Shown piece by piece: positions 22,157-33,780 of a DNA stretch of 64,000 nt. This DNA is from Glandiceps talaboti (taxonomy: Eukaryota > Hemichordata > Enteropneusta > Spengelidae), in assembly GCF_964340395.1 (NCBI RefSeq), contig NC_135553.1:28875449-28939448 (forward strand), given 5' to 3'. A program made the translations under genes and the position numbers. Positions within the stretch are counted from its first letter, which is position 1. Every line of letters starts with the position of its first letter. A model generated the notes under the pieces. That model was not told the origin of the DNA, made no database searches, and was given only the letters and a program-made list of their open reading frames with translations.

Positions 22157-22387
22157 TTAGAAAGCACTGGAGTGAATTGAATACCGTGGAACATCATCAT
22201 CGCCAGAACCATCTGTCGAACTTTCACTTGTACCGTCCGGTTCAAAGGAATAGGGTTCAATAACAGTGACACCATCAAAGATGAAAGCTAGGTTGTGATC
22301 CTCTTCACTCGAAAAATCTGACGAACATCCGCTGTCCCGTTCAAAAGATACAGTTTCTAGAACTTGTTGTTGTGACTGAGCCTCCAT
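22157..22387 (-). CDS. Candidate first exon of an acidic protein with an EPYSFEP motif
   Basis: From the ATG at 22387 the minus strand encodes about 77 residues rich in Ser, Glu and Asp, with GVTVIEPYSFEPDGTS and then SSTDGSGDDD. A similar PYxFEP motif after a short acidic leader occurs at the N-terminus of invertebrate proteins usually named P2X purinoceptor 7-like (intracellular-domain homologues, many of them multicopy). I infer a relation from that motif only. A possible splice donor (G then GTATTC) lies near 22184. The cysteine-rich domain expected downstream was not found, so it is an isolated exon or a decayed gene. Confidence 0.4.
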   Translation of the reverse strand: MEAQSQQQVLETVSFERDSGCSSDFSSEEDHNLAFIFDGVTVIEPYSFEPDGTSESSTDGSGDDDVPRYSIHSSAF

Positions 22388-22884
22388 AGCAATGCATGTT
22401 AGGAAGGTGAAGTTCAAGGTTATGTGTTCCTACTATGACGACATAACAGGAATGCTTTCATATGCAAATATAAATACTCGCTCAGCAGAGGGTGTATGAA
22501 TGTGGAAGCAGCATAATTTCTAATGAGATTTTCACTATTCGTGGTCACTTTTTTCTCTTCAACGCTATAGAAATGTGTTGAGTGGCTATTTTTTATTGAT
22601 TTGATGAAAAGTGAAAAATAGAATTGCAGTGGCCCTTTAATATATAGCCTTATTACCAAAAACCACTAATTACACAAATTGCTCATTAGTATTCATGGAA
22701 TGTTTAACAAAACCTTATCAGTTCTTGCCATTACCCTACGAACACGTCTTCAAAATTTCATTTGAATTAAGCCAACTGTTTTGGAGAAAACGATGACACA
22801 GACAGACAGACACACACGCAGACTTTCGCCCACTAATACATATCTTCTTTACGGAAGAAAAAAGGGCATGTTAAAATCTAAGTT

Positions 22885-23090
22885 GTGCAGGTTTGCATAA
22901 AATGAACTGTCTAAAAGAGAGGAGTTTTTTGACGAGACTTAAAACAATTAAAATTCTAAGCACAACAGAGTTCCTGCAGTAGCCTATTCCACAGCCGTGG
23001 AGCACAAATAGCAAAATATTTATATTTGCATATGATAACTCACTATTACAAATAATGGTGCAAACTAAGTGAACCCTCAGCAGTTGACCG
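22885..23090 (-). pseudogene. LINE ORF2 C-terminal remnant, duplicated at 25065-25270
   Basis: The minus strand reads YFAICAPRLWNRLLQEL, a stop, then NFNCFKSRQKTPLF. This is the standard C-terminal signature (AP-LWN-LP, later F-K-LKT-LF) of CR1/jockey-type LINE polyproteins. Internal stops show it is dead. Confidence 0.65.
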
Positions 23091-23268
23091 AAGAGAACAT
23101 CCATGGGCACACACACTTAACAAGTCATTGAGAATGACATAGAAAAAAGAATGTCCTCTTTGGGGGCTAATAAAATACTAATGTTGTGCTAGAGAATGCC
23201 ATTTGCTATCATCAGTTTTATACAATATATTTGCAATATTAAAATGCATCATATTATCTACTTTTTCA

Positions 23269-23458
23269 GGGTTTTATTCCAAGCATCAGTCATCAGTATT
23301 TCATAATGCCTCCAAAGAAAACAGTACAAGATCGTCTTTGACTTCAGATCGGTGATCCCATTTTTAATTATTTTGACATTGGCAAGGAAGATGTCAACTT
23401 CAAGTTTATTAATATAGATACAGAAGACTGTGAACCACACCAAATTTAGAAGAACAAA
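23269..23458 (+). other. Possible broken exon, duplicated at 25449-25638
   Basis: A good acceptor (CTACTTTTTCAG) at about 23258-23269 is followed by an ATG and MPPKKTVQDRL, one stop, then an open stretch with FNYFDIGKEDVNFKF to a TAG. It may be a decayed exon. No family is recognised. Confidence 0.25.
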
Positions 23459-23671
23459 ATAATGTATATTTTTATTTGTCATCAAAAATGTGTCAATTTG
23501 TAAATGTTAAAAGGGTGAAGAATGACACTTCCACTAACAATATCAGTGCCTGTATCTGATAACATTTACACAAAAATCAGTTGGTTCATGCCAGAGATAT
23601 GAGGGTGACTGACAGGCACATGGATGGAACCGATGTAAAACTGCACTAATGTCCCTTTGGATGGTGACCTT

Positions 23672-25851
23672 TGCACAGCGTCGGTGACCCACACTTCTAT
23701 TTGTGTCGCATTTGCGATGGAACTGGTCCAAGCACGTACAATTATACCGTCGATCAAGCGTGGGTTTCTGATCATGTTTTAATGCGTTTGAATGGTATCG
23801 TTGATGTGTGTATTTTAGCACAGATATAACACGATGGACCAGTGTCGTCAGAAAGCAACCGCAACACATTCCCTACATCTCAAAACATGAGAAATTACAC
23901 TATTAACCCAGACTTAATTCAGAAAAGTCCCAAACCCGAATGTCAATATCACGTCCGAGGTTGCGTTGTTGACCTTCACCAAAGTGCATCAAGCATGTAA
24001 GAGTTGCATTCATAATACACTACAGTGTAGGCCTATTACAATTCCGGGAACATGATGTAGGCTACCACGTCATGTCAAAACACACTCCAATACATGCAGA
24101 TCACAGCCACAGCACGTGAATTTATGAGTATTTAGGTAGAAAGTGACAGAACAGTGATGTGCAACATGACGAACCTGACATGATATTATACAATCATTTG
24201 CGTTGGTGCATTGCCACCCACAATACTATATAGATGACACATCGAAAAGTATGTACAAGAGATACACATGGATAATATACTGCATGTAAACTCTATCGCC
24301 GTCGCTCAAACATTCTTTTTCAATGTGCCACTTTGCTTAGAAAGCACTGGAGTGAATTGAATACCGTGGAACATCATCATCGCCAGAACCATCTGTCGAA
24401 CTTTCACTTGTACCGTCCGGTTCAAAGGAATAGGGTTCAATAACAGTGACACCATCAAAGATGAAAGCTAGGTTGTGATCCTCTTCACTCGAAAAATCTG
24501 ACGAACATCCGCTGTCCCGTTCAAAAGATACAGTTTCTAGAACTTGTTGTTGTGACTGAGCCTCCATAGCAATGCATGTTAGGAAGGTGAAGTTCAAGGT
24601 TATGTGTTCCTACTATGACGACATAACAGGAATGCTTTCATATGCAAATATAAATACTCGCTCAGCAGAGGGTGTATGAATGTGGAAGCAGCATAATTTC
24701 TAATGAGATTTTCACTATTCGTGGTCACTTTTTTCTCTTCAACGCTATAGAAATGTGTTGAGTGGCTATTTTTTATTGATTTGATGAAAAGTGAAAAATA
24801 GAATTGCAGTGGCCCTTTAATATATAGCCTTATTACCAAAAACCACTAATTACACAAATTGCTCATTAGTATTCATGGAATGTTTAACAAAACCTTATCA
24901 GTTCTTGCCATTACCCTACGAACACGTCTTCAAAATTTCATTTGAATTAAGCCAACTGTTTTGGAGAAAACGATGACACAGACAGACAGACACACACGCA
25001 GACTTTCGCCCACTAATACATATCTTCTTTACGGAAGAAAAAAGGGCATGTTAAAATCTAAGTTGTGCAGGTTTGCATAAAATGAACTGTCTAAAAGAGA
25101 GGAGTTTTTTGACGAGACTTAAAACAATTAAAATTCTAAGCACAACAGAGTTCCTGCAGTAGCCTATTCCACAGCCGTGGAGCACAAATAGCAAAATATT
25201 TATATTTGCATATGATAACTCACTATTACAAATAATGGTGCAAACTAAGTGAACCCTCAGCAGTTGACCGAAGAGAACATCCATGGGCACACACACTTAA
25301 CAAGTCATTGAGAATGACATAGAAAAAAGAATGTCCTCTTTGGGGGCTAATAAAATACTAATGTTGTGCTAGAGAATGCCATTTGCTATCATCAGTTTTA
25401 TACAATATATTTGCAATATTAAAATGCATCATATTATCTACTTTTTCAGGGTTTTATTCCAAGCATCAGTCATCAGTATTTCATAATGCCTCCAAAGAAA
25501 ACAGTACAAGATCGTCTTTGACTTCAGATCGGTGATCCCATTTTTAATTATTTTGACATTGGCAAGGAAGATGTCAACTTCAAGTTTATTAATATAGATA
25601 CAGAAGACTGTGAACCACACCAAATTTAGAAGAACAAAATAATGTATATTTTTATTTGTCATCAAAAATGTGTCAATTTGTAAATGTTAAAAGGGTGAAG
25701 AATGACACTTCCACTAACAATATCAGTGCCTGTATCTGATAACATTTACACAAAAATCAGTTGGTTCATGCCAGAGATATGAGGGTGACTGACAGGCACA
25801 TGGATGGAACCGATGTAAAACTGCACTAATGTCCCTTTGGATGGTGACCTT
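23672..25851. repeat. Tandem duplication, copy 2 (2180 bp)
   Basis: Head-to-tail with copy 1. The outer right junction (ACCTTTGC then GGGC) and the inner junction (ACCTTTGC then ACAG) share TTGC, and the outer left junction shares TGC, so a three-base overlap marks the breakpoint. Confidence 0.92.
24337..24567 (-). CDS. Second copy of the candidate EPYSFEP exon
   Basis: Identical in sequence to the frame 2180 bp upstream, as part of the tandem duplication. Because the copies are identical they give no independent evidence of coding constraint. Confidence 0.4.
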   Translation of the reverse strand: MEAQSQQQVLETVSFERDSGCSSDFSSEEDHNLAFIFDGVTVIEPYSFEPDGTSESSTDGSGDDDVPRYSIHSSAF

Positions 25852-26162
25852 TGCGGGCTAAAAACTACAAATAACTCAAATATATAATTGAGCAAAATAA
25901 CATATCTGAATGTCATTTACAACACAATGTAACTTGAAACATGGACAACAGACCGTTTTATGTGACACTAAGATATACCGGTATAAGTACTGTTGTGATG
26001 AACTTTCTGAATAATACAAATATGAATGCAATATTTAAAACCGTCTTTCACTACACAGATGGGTATTACTGCTGTTACAGTACTACATGTAGGTGGTTCA
26101 GGTGTGTCTGTTGAATAAAACCTTCTATCTGTTGTAATAACGCCACTCATTCTGAAAATACA

Positions 26163-26723
26163 ACAAGTGTCATTGTGCCATGATTGGGTTTTAGGGAACT
26201 GGCAGTTTATGTTGTCATTTTCAAACTTGGTTAATGTTGTTTGGCCTCATATGATTGTTTTCACTACTCTGTTCAAGCATGTCTGAGTTATGGCTTTGGA
26301 CATGAAAACTGTGCCAACGAAATGGCTGCCAGGCAGCCATATCGGATTGTATCAAGACGGAAATTGATATGCACTTGTATGTCACAGAACACTGTGCTAA
26401 TATCAACTTTGAATGAGATCTGTTCAAGCATGTCATATTGGATCGTATCATAAAACAAATTGATGTGCATATGTATGCCATTGTACATTGTATGTTGCCC
26501 CTGTACCAAGTTTGAAAAAAATCAGTCCAGGCATCTCCAAGAAACGGCTTTGGACGGACGGACGGACGGACTTACGTACGTACGTATGTAAGTCCGTCCG
26601 TCCGTCCAAAGCCGTTTCTTGGAGATGCCTGGACTGATTTTTTTACGTACGTACGTATGTACGTACGGACGCACGGAACCCAATCCATAAGTCCCCATCC
26701 GGACTTCGTCTGGCGGGGACTAA
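26163..26723 (+). mobile_element. Pearl-like family 1 element with a hairpin duplication in its tail
   Basis: Degenerate 5' block (TGATTGGGTTTTAGGGAACT), two partial cores, microsatellite and the end hairpin with CGGGGACTAA. The tail from TCAGTCCAGGCATC through (GGAC)n has been copied in inverted orientation (26515-26644), followed by (ACGT)n. Confidence 0.75.
26515..26644. repeat. Near-perfect 130 bp palindrome
   Basis: The left arm (AAAAAAATCAGTCCAGGCAT...) and right arm are reverse complements over about 58 bp, differing only by one GGAC unit and one base near the centre. The centre is ACGTACGT. Unlike other family 1 copies, the normally unique segment GAAACGGCTTTGGACGG is present twice in opposite orientation. 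Confidence 0.9.
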
Positions 26724-26774
26724 TAAAGTCAAATTAACTTTTACACTCACATACACACGTGTGCACATGCATAT

Positions 26775-26875
26775 TTGTATATGTATGTATGTACAAATGT
26801 ATGTATGTACCAGGTATGTACATTGTATGTATGTATGTATGTATCTATGTACATGTATGTATGTATGTATCAGGG
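26775..26875. repeat. TATG/TGTA microsatellite
   Basis: Imperfect (TATG)n, partly interrupted by ACAAATG and CCAGG. The Tyr/Met/Cys-rich frames on either strand come from this tract. Confidence 0.85.
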
Positions 26876-26944
26876 TTCGTACACTTAAGAGTAAAAAAAA
26901 AATCCAGAGCGTTTCTGTCAGTTTTCCTGAGGTATTCATATTGA

Positions 26945-27120
26945 TTTGGGTCATTTTCCAGGGTCTCAACCATCAAAATGTATTTTCTTGAATTTGGTCA
27001 TTTTCCAGGGGTGTCAACCATCAAAATTTGAATTGGGTCATTTTCCAGGAGGGGTGTCAACCATCAAAATTTATTTCATTGAATAGGGTCATTTTCCTGG
27101 GGTGTCAACCATCAAAACAT
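26945..27120 (+). repeat. Short tandem array with GGGTCATTTTCC
   Basis: GGTCATTTTCCAGG followed by TCAACCATCAAAAT recurs four times (about 26948, 26996, 27033, 27088) at 37-55 bp spacing. An inverted single unit occurs at 40340-40400. Confidence 0.75.
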
Positions 27121-27139
27121 ATCCGGTAAAACAAATAAA

Positions 27140-27526
27140 ACCAGATTTAAACTGAATGCCTCCTGTAAGGTATATGGTATTTTAAGAGTGCATGATGTGC
27201 TTAATTCAAGTATTGTTCATTATTGGAAATACTCATTAAAGGTAAAAGTTCTATCAACAAACTTCATACGAAAGGTGCGTATTTTTGTGTTGTTGATATA
27301 TGTATTAATTATATGAAATTTGAAGCTTGCATTACCAAAAATCATTAATCATGCAAATTAGTTATTAACACTGTAAGGTACATCAACAACTTTATAGGGC
27401 ATATAAAGTTTGTTATGTTTAATGTATGAAGTAAATTATATTGAAATAGAAGTAATATTGTATGCAGTCTTAAGATATAGTCTATTTACCAAAAATAATT
27501 ACACAAATTAATCATTAACACTGTAA
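27140..27526 (+). repeat. Tandem-core family 2, left part (split by the Harbinger-like element)
   Basis: It starts AAACTGAATGCCTCCTGTAAGG and contains ATCAACAAACTTCAT, ATTATATGAAATTTGAAG and ATTAACACTGTAAGG, the core words of the array that resumes at 31558. The 4.0 kb element sits exactly in the repeated phrase CACTGTAAGGTACATCAAC. Confidence 0.8.
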
Positions 27527-30500
27527 GGGAAGGCAGATATATCAAGTGTATCGTAATTACGCGTTAGGACGCGTTACGCCGGGTAAAGACGAGTGAAGAC
27601 GATAAAGGACGATGAATATTCATAAAGGTTTCACGCATATTCATGAGCCAAAGTTTGTACATAAACATCTATTGTCTGTCGATCACTAATCTGAAAGACG
27701 CGGCTTTACGTTGTTCTACGGGTTAAACAATACATATAAACATTAGTATGTATCTCCAAAGAGTTACCCATTTGTACTTCGATAGATTCCGATCAAACAA
27801 CATGTCTTACCTACGTCTCTTGTTTACTTCTCAACGAAGATCAGAAGGTACAGGCAATATTTTCCCTGTCAGCCCTTTTCAGGGCCCTGATCTTCGTTTC
27901 TACATAACTCCATTCAACATGCTGCCGTTCACCCCAGTGGGCGACAAGGAATACACGAAATCCGAGCCACGGCCGAAGCACAGCGGCTGTACCAACATGT
28001 ACGTCGGTGTATTTAATTTGATGTACAAACACTCAACAGATAATCTAATAAATCTAGCTTGGTTTTTTCCTTTCTTTCTTTTGTATTGTTCGTAAATTTG
28101 AGAATAAGGGACAAAAATCAGATGGCGAACGTTACAAGGAAGATCGCAAAGTTTCGTGAATAAATCGCAGACTTCTTGAACATATCGATTCCTGTTACTA
28201 TTGAACAATTGAACTCGCAAATGCCCTGTGGAGTGATAATTGGGCAAAGAAAATCACAACACTACACAAAACAGATGCAATAATTGTGAATCATGTTTTT
28301 CAAACGACCACTTTCTCCCTTTTCAGTGCACGGTTTAGCCACAATAATCAAAGTGTCAAGTGTCGGCATAACGTTGATCATTGACAGCGTTTTACATACT
28401 AATAATAATAGGGAGGATGAGAAAAAGACTTGGGAAAGTTGTCAATGTCTTCCACAATGCGTATTTCCGTCAGTGTTTTCATTCACACTCTGCATGTGTA
28501 CGTACGTCCCACCTTGAAAATTCACCTATCAAAACACCAAACCTTAGCTTACTGTTTTTGAAGTTCATGAAATACATAGTTTTTAAAAATTATTATCATG
28601 CCCTAGTTATTTTCATCATGGTTACTTTTCGACATTAGAGTAACCGTGTTTCAATAAAAATCGTTATGTTTTTTAAAAGAAAGGAAGAAACTGGAGTTTA
28701 ATCCTTTACAATATACAATGACTAACAATGATATGCACTTTCCATGAAATTACAAAGTTTTTGAAAGTCCCGAATCATTCATCTGTCAGTGAACTTTGTG
28801 GTGATATTACAAATTGTCTTGGACACAAGTTCATTTGTACATGTCATTTACATTTGTAGTGTTAGCACGTTATGTCCCTGGTGTACAATACCACAGGGCG
28901 TGTATTATAGCTTAGGGCGGCCCTTTCAATTTTTCTGTTTCTCATCTCGCGACAGATCCTAATTTGCAGCTCCGACATCAGAAATAAAAAACTTTTTTTT
29001 TTTTTATTTCCGACCGACCCCTGAGTTCAACACAGCAAGATTGTAAGGTTCGAACGAACATCAAACGTTCCTCATGGCGTCTTAGGCCAGTGTTCTGCAG
29101 AGGCCGCGACCTTGCGACATTGGCCCCCTAAAATTACAAATGACGCAATAATTTTCCCAACTTGCGTCACTTTGGTGCATTCATTTTACGGCAGACATCA
29201 AAATTATCTAAGTCCAGGGCCAGGCCCTGACGTCAATCCCACAAGAAGTATACTGACTCTGTAAGGGAAAGTTTTGTTGACATCATATAAGATACAGTGA
29301 CAACGCACAGTTCTATTGTTACATAAAAAATGCCACAAAAAGATCAACTTTGATAAACTTAATCTACAAATTGAAACATTAGAGGGAGTAGATGAGATGT
29401 CTAAATTGACGTCGTCTCTCGTCACATATTTTGTCTACCGTCACTGTCGCGACCTCTGACCTACTCACTGAAGTGTGCAAAACACTGAACTTGCTACGGG
29501 AAATCGGAACATCTATCTGCCAAAGCTCAGAAGCCTTAGTAAACCAAATTTATGGGACAGGTTGTGTTTTTTTCATTTGTTGATGGGGGTTAGATTAATT
29601 GAAACGAAATGAGTACATGTGTATTTTAATTCCGAAAAGTTGTGTTAGGGGATCACGTTGCATGATGGTGACAGTGAAACATGTGAATGTTGGGCACTGA
29701 ATCAATGCGTGATCACTGGCATGGCCACTATACGGCCGATGCATGTGCGCCCGGTCCAAGACATGAAGAATGAACGTGTTGTGAAAATCAGAAAATAATT
29801 ACAGTGGTATTTACAAAGCATCCTAACTTTGATGTTGTTGATAGTTTTAGTTCAAGATTTCTGAGTTTCAAGGACACCTAATGTCAGCTTTCCGTATCAA
29901 GTTTACGGTATGTAACTATGCTGTCATTTGATATAGCAAGACCAAATCATGATGCACAGCCAGTAACGGTAATTAATAAAAAATAAATTATTTCAAAGTT
30001 TGTTTGTATTATTTATTTGTAAGTTTTTCGCTCACATTTGGTACATTTTCTTAAAAATGTTTTTTTTTTCTTAACCTCATGAATTTGAAGAGGGAATGAT
30101 AAACACATCAGTGTCTAATTATAGTAGATCGCTATACCGGTCGTGAGTACTCAGGGCTCAAAACAGTCTATCTGTTGGCACGGGGCTACCACTTTCAATA
30201 TTTGGCAGCCTAAGTGAGCTACTATTTACCTAAAAGGCTTACAAAATATCTCGAAGATGAGAATGTGGAACAATGTATTTGCAATGAAAGTGTCGATTTT
30301 TCGCGACCGTGCATATACGATAAAAAAAATGTGCCGTGCAACATTTTAACTACAAAAACAAAATACGACAATGCAACGACCACAACGCATTCTCCTGCTG
30401 CTATGCTCGCTCTTTAATTTTAGTTGCTTTCACAACGTCTATGAATGAACGTTGGGCTACTCACTCCGCAATCCGATATTTGAGAATTGTTTTTCATTTT

Positions 30501-31554
30501 ACAAATCACCGATATTGTTTCATTGTTTCACATTGAATAATTCTAAACTTCATTGTTGTTGAAAACTGTAATTTCCATTCTAAAGGGTTGCTTTGAGGGT
30601 ATGTAAATTAGACGGCTGCATAACCGAGCACAAATGAATCCATGATAATTTTCTATCTGATTACAATTTAAAGTTAGTAGCGGTGGATTCGTCAGGCAAA
30701 TTACAAGTAATTCAACTGTTTATGAGTCACTTTTCTCTATGTTTCTTACCAAGATATTACATTTGTTTATGGCTAAAGTTCAAGTAAATTACATTTTACG
30801 TTGGAAAATTGCGGAAATACAAGGTTTCATATCACTGAGTCTGCAGCCTGAGAATAGTAAACCGGTCATTCACTAATGAGTCAACATGTCATTGCTGATG
30901 TCATGTACGTGTGTTGATTGCCGATGTATACATATTTGGTAAATGACACTCGTAGTCGTTCTCGGCTTAAATCCTATCGTCTAAAATGAAGTTTCAGTTG
31001 ATATTGTTCGCAGTAATTATGAATTTATAAGACCTGTTTTACTTGTAGTCGCATTTAAAAGATATAAAATTATTCATGACATACGAAATGGGCGTACAGT
31101 GCGACACACTAATCACCGTACCACTGCACTGGCACACTGGCATACCGTAATCCGACATCGTAAGTTGTACTTGTATTTTGGAAATTGAGCTTTTTGGTGC
31201 AAATTATTTTGACCCTTTCTCACTTCATCATCATCATAAGCACACAGGGTTTTTCGGTTGTATAATTGTGGAAAGGTCAACACATTCCCAAGGGCCGCGG
31301 TCGATTACCAAAGACGCACAAAGACGATGTTGGTACTGGAAACAAACCAAGGCGATAACATCAAATAACATCCCGAAACGCGTGAATACGATGTACTTAT
31401 AGAAAACAAAGGAGGGCAAAAGTCATTATCTATTGTCAGTTATTCAGGAACTACGAACACCTCATTATTCGTCGTTTATCGTCTTCACGCGTCTTCACCC
31501 GGCGTAACTCGTCCTGACGTGTAATTACAGTGCACTTGATATATCTGCCTTCCC
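27527..31554. mobile_element. 4.0 kb Harbinger-like DNA transposon, TAA target duplication
   Basis: TAA at 27524-27526 and 31555-31557 flanks TIRs that begin GGGAAGGCAGATATATCAAG and match with roughly 85-90 percent identity over about 88 bp (ending near GAAGACGATAAA). The interrupted phrase is part of a tandem repeat, so the empty site is known from neighbouring units and confirms the 3 bp duplication. TSD TAA or TTA and a G-rich terminus fit PIF/Harbinger. No transposase or DDE domain is recognisable inside, so it is non-autonomous or decayed. Confidence 0.85.
28520..31460. other. Interior of the Harbinger-like element, no gene recognised
   Basis: AT-rich interior with T-runs at 28989-29004 and 30061-30070. 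Frames at 29204-29425 (minus) and 30214-30417 (plus) are short and carry no motif that I recognise. Confidence 0.4.
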
Positions 31555-31557
31555 TAA

Positions 31558-32460
31558 GGTACATCAACAAACTTTATAGGACATTTGCACTCTGTTATGT
31601 TTAACGTATGTACTACATGTAAATTGTATTGAAATTGAAGTATGTCGTCTAAAGATATAGCCTAATTACCGAAACTCATCAAGTTGGCAAATTATTCACT
31701 TACACTGTAAGGTGCATCAACAAACTTCATATGACATACATGATTTATTAGGTTTACCATATGTTCTAAACTGTATTGAAATTGAAGTATGCAGTCTTCA
31801 GATATAGCCTAATTACCAAAACTCATTAATTATGCAAATCATTCATTAACACTATAAGGTACATCAACAAACTTTACAGGACATATGCGATTTGTTATGT
31901 TTAACATATGTTCTATATTGTATTGAAATTGAAGTATGCAGTCTTCAGATATAGCCTAATTACCGAAACTCACTAATTATGCAAATCATTCATCAACACT
32001 GTAAGGTACATCAACAAACTTTATAGGACCTGTGCAATTTGTTTTGGTTAATATACAGTTGTATGTACTAAATTATATGGAAATTGAAGAATGCATTCTT
32101 AAAATATACCCTAATTACTGAAAATACTTAATTATGCAAATTATTCATTAACACTGTAAGGTACATGTACATCAACAAATTTTATAGGACATATGCACTT
32201 GGCTATGTTTAACTAATACACTAAATTATACTGAAATTGGAATATGCAGTCTTAAGATATTGCTTAATTAGTCAATTTCATTGATATTAGCATGAACAAA
32301 ACTCCCTCAAAAACTAATCAGGTCTGCCCATTACCCCCAACATTATGTGTACCAAATTTCATTATAATTGAGCCATCCGTTTTTAAGAAAATGGTGACAC
32401 AGACAGACAGCCAGACAGAGACAGACAGACAGACAGAGACACACACACACACACACCCCT
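31558..32460 (+). mobile_element. Tandem-core family 2 element, main array and tail
   Basis: Cores of about 147 bp: CCTAATTACC recurs at 31661, 31808, 31955 and about 32109. Each core holds CACTGTAAGGTACATCAAC and a TATTGAAATTGAAGTATGCA segment. The array ends in a CAGACAGACAGAGACA/CACACA tract (about 32398-32456). The left end is at about 27140, beyond the inserted Harbinger-like element. The expected end hairpin is replaced by the repeat at 32462. Confidence 0.8.
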
Positions 32461-32461
32461 T

Positions 32462-32588
32462 CGAGTTGAATTGAGAAATCGTAATGTTCGGCAACATGCA
32501 AACAAAACATTTGTCCAAAGACCAACGTTGGTGCATGGTGGAGGATCTATAATAAGTTGGCTTATTGAAAATGAACAATATTAAAGTG
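32462..32588 (+). repeat. Dispersed repeat matching 40124-40247
   Basis: GAGTTGAATTGAGAAATCGT, GATGTTCGGCAACATG (here AATGTTC) and ATTTGTCCAAAGACCAACG are shared, with about 90 percent identity and small gaps. The minus-strand reading contains QRWSLDKCFV in both copies, but no longer frame is shared. Confidence 0.7.
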
Positions 32589-33265
32589 GCCATATGGATG
32601 AGAATTTGGTATTTATTTTGGATTTTTATTTGATAAAAAATAATGCAAAATAACATATACCAAGTCCATGTTCACAACTCAATAAATTGCAAAAAGATGC
32701 ACAAAGTGTAAAAAGTTTGTTATTGTACGTACAATCACTAATTATGGAAATAACTCATTAAACTAACAAGCGACCTATCGGTCAGAATAGCTCCGCTGTT
32801 TTTTTTTTTAATTTAATTTTTTATTTTGGTGACATGTAGAAGTGGTTCAGGTCTTCAGCTCTTCACTATGCAGTTTTGTTTTAGCGATGCAATAAAGTGG
32901 TTAGTGGTTTCATATGATGTCTCACTATAAAACACATTTTACACAGAAGTTGGTAATGTATTGTACTTTTATACCATAGTCACCATTTTATGACAAAAAT
33001 CTACTGTTATGAAAAATTGCACAAAATCTCAGAAAAAAATGACTGGGAAATGCACACAAGAAAAAGAAAAAAAGAGGATTTTGAGGTTGGCTATAAATAA
33101 TTCCAGTGTCTTACAGCTGTAACCCTGGAAAATTTTAATGATGAATGAAATAAACTAGGGATCTAAAATAATTTTGAGGCAATTTGAATTTCAATTTTCT
33201 AACAAATTTACAAAGTCAACAACATTCAACTTGTACTAGTTGTGGTAGATATATATAGGGAAGAA

Positions 33266-33780
33266 ATGTATTAATCGCCATCTTAGTTTCCGTACGGCGA
33301 CAATCTCAAGTACCCGGAAGAGAGTCATTCTCAGCCATACGTTACAGTGGTAACACTCGTTCATGTTCGAAATGGTTGAAATGATCTTTTTTTTTATTTC
33401 TTTTCATCACAACAACAAAATCTGCGTGATCAAAAGTGTTGTAAACTAAACCAGAAAGAATTATCGGACTGGCTAAACTTCCCGATGAACTGGAGTAAGG
33501 TCCTACTACTTCCAAGTAAGCCTCGATAGTACTATAGTACGTGAGAAAATTGTCTCAAACTAGCGATACAACTTTCAAAATATAACTTGACATGTCTTCA
33601 TTTGTTAGAGTTATATAATTCAAGACGGGTTTTCACTCGAAAACAACAATTCTGTGAATAATGACACTCTGAACGCAGCGATTTCTCGGACGATGTTACC
33701 ACTGTAACGTATGGCTGACAACGACTTGCTTCCGGGTTAGTCCCTCGTGCATACGGGTGGATTGTCGGCGATTAATACAT
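33266..33780. mobile_element. 515 bp MITE
   Basis: The ends are ATGTATTAATCGCC and its complement. A second arm block, CAGCCATACGTTACAGTGGTAACA, is inverted near 33332-33356 and 33694-33718 (over 20 bp perfect). ACCCGGAAG lies between in both arms. No coding capacity and no clear target duplication. Confidence 0.75.

Larger units (their letters stand above)
21492..23671. repeat. Tandem duplication, copy 1 (2180 bp)
   Basis: Every landmark here reappears 2180 bp later with no difference that I could see, including all open frames. The unit begins at TGCACAGCGTCGG and the second copy follows directly. Within the unit are a candidate exon (minus), a family tail (22665-22862), a LINE C-terminal remnant (22885-23090) and a lone 24 bp family 1 pearl start (23118-23141). 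Confidence 0.92.

Noticed and set aside
22420-23116. Minus-strand frames of 79 and 81 codons (and copies at +2180)
   Set aside because: They overlap a repeat tail and a LINE remnant in the wrong frame and lack any motif. Identity between copies reflects the exact duplication.
26643-26991. Tyr/Cys/Met/Val-rich frames around 26760-26990
   Set aside because: They are translations of the TATG/TGTA microsatellite.
33266-33780. Whether the MITE is part of a gene's inverted regulatory region
   Set aside because: The inverted ends and lack of any nearby exon fit a transposable element better.
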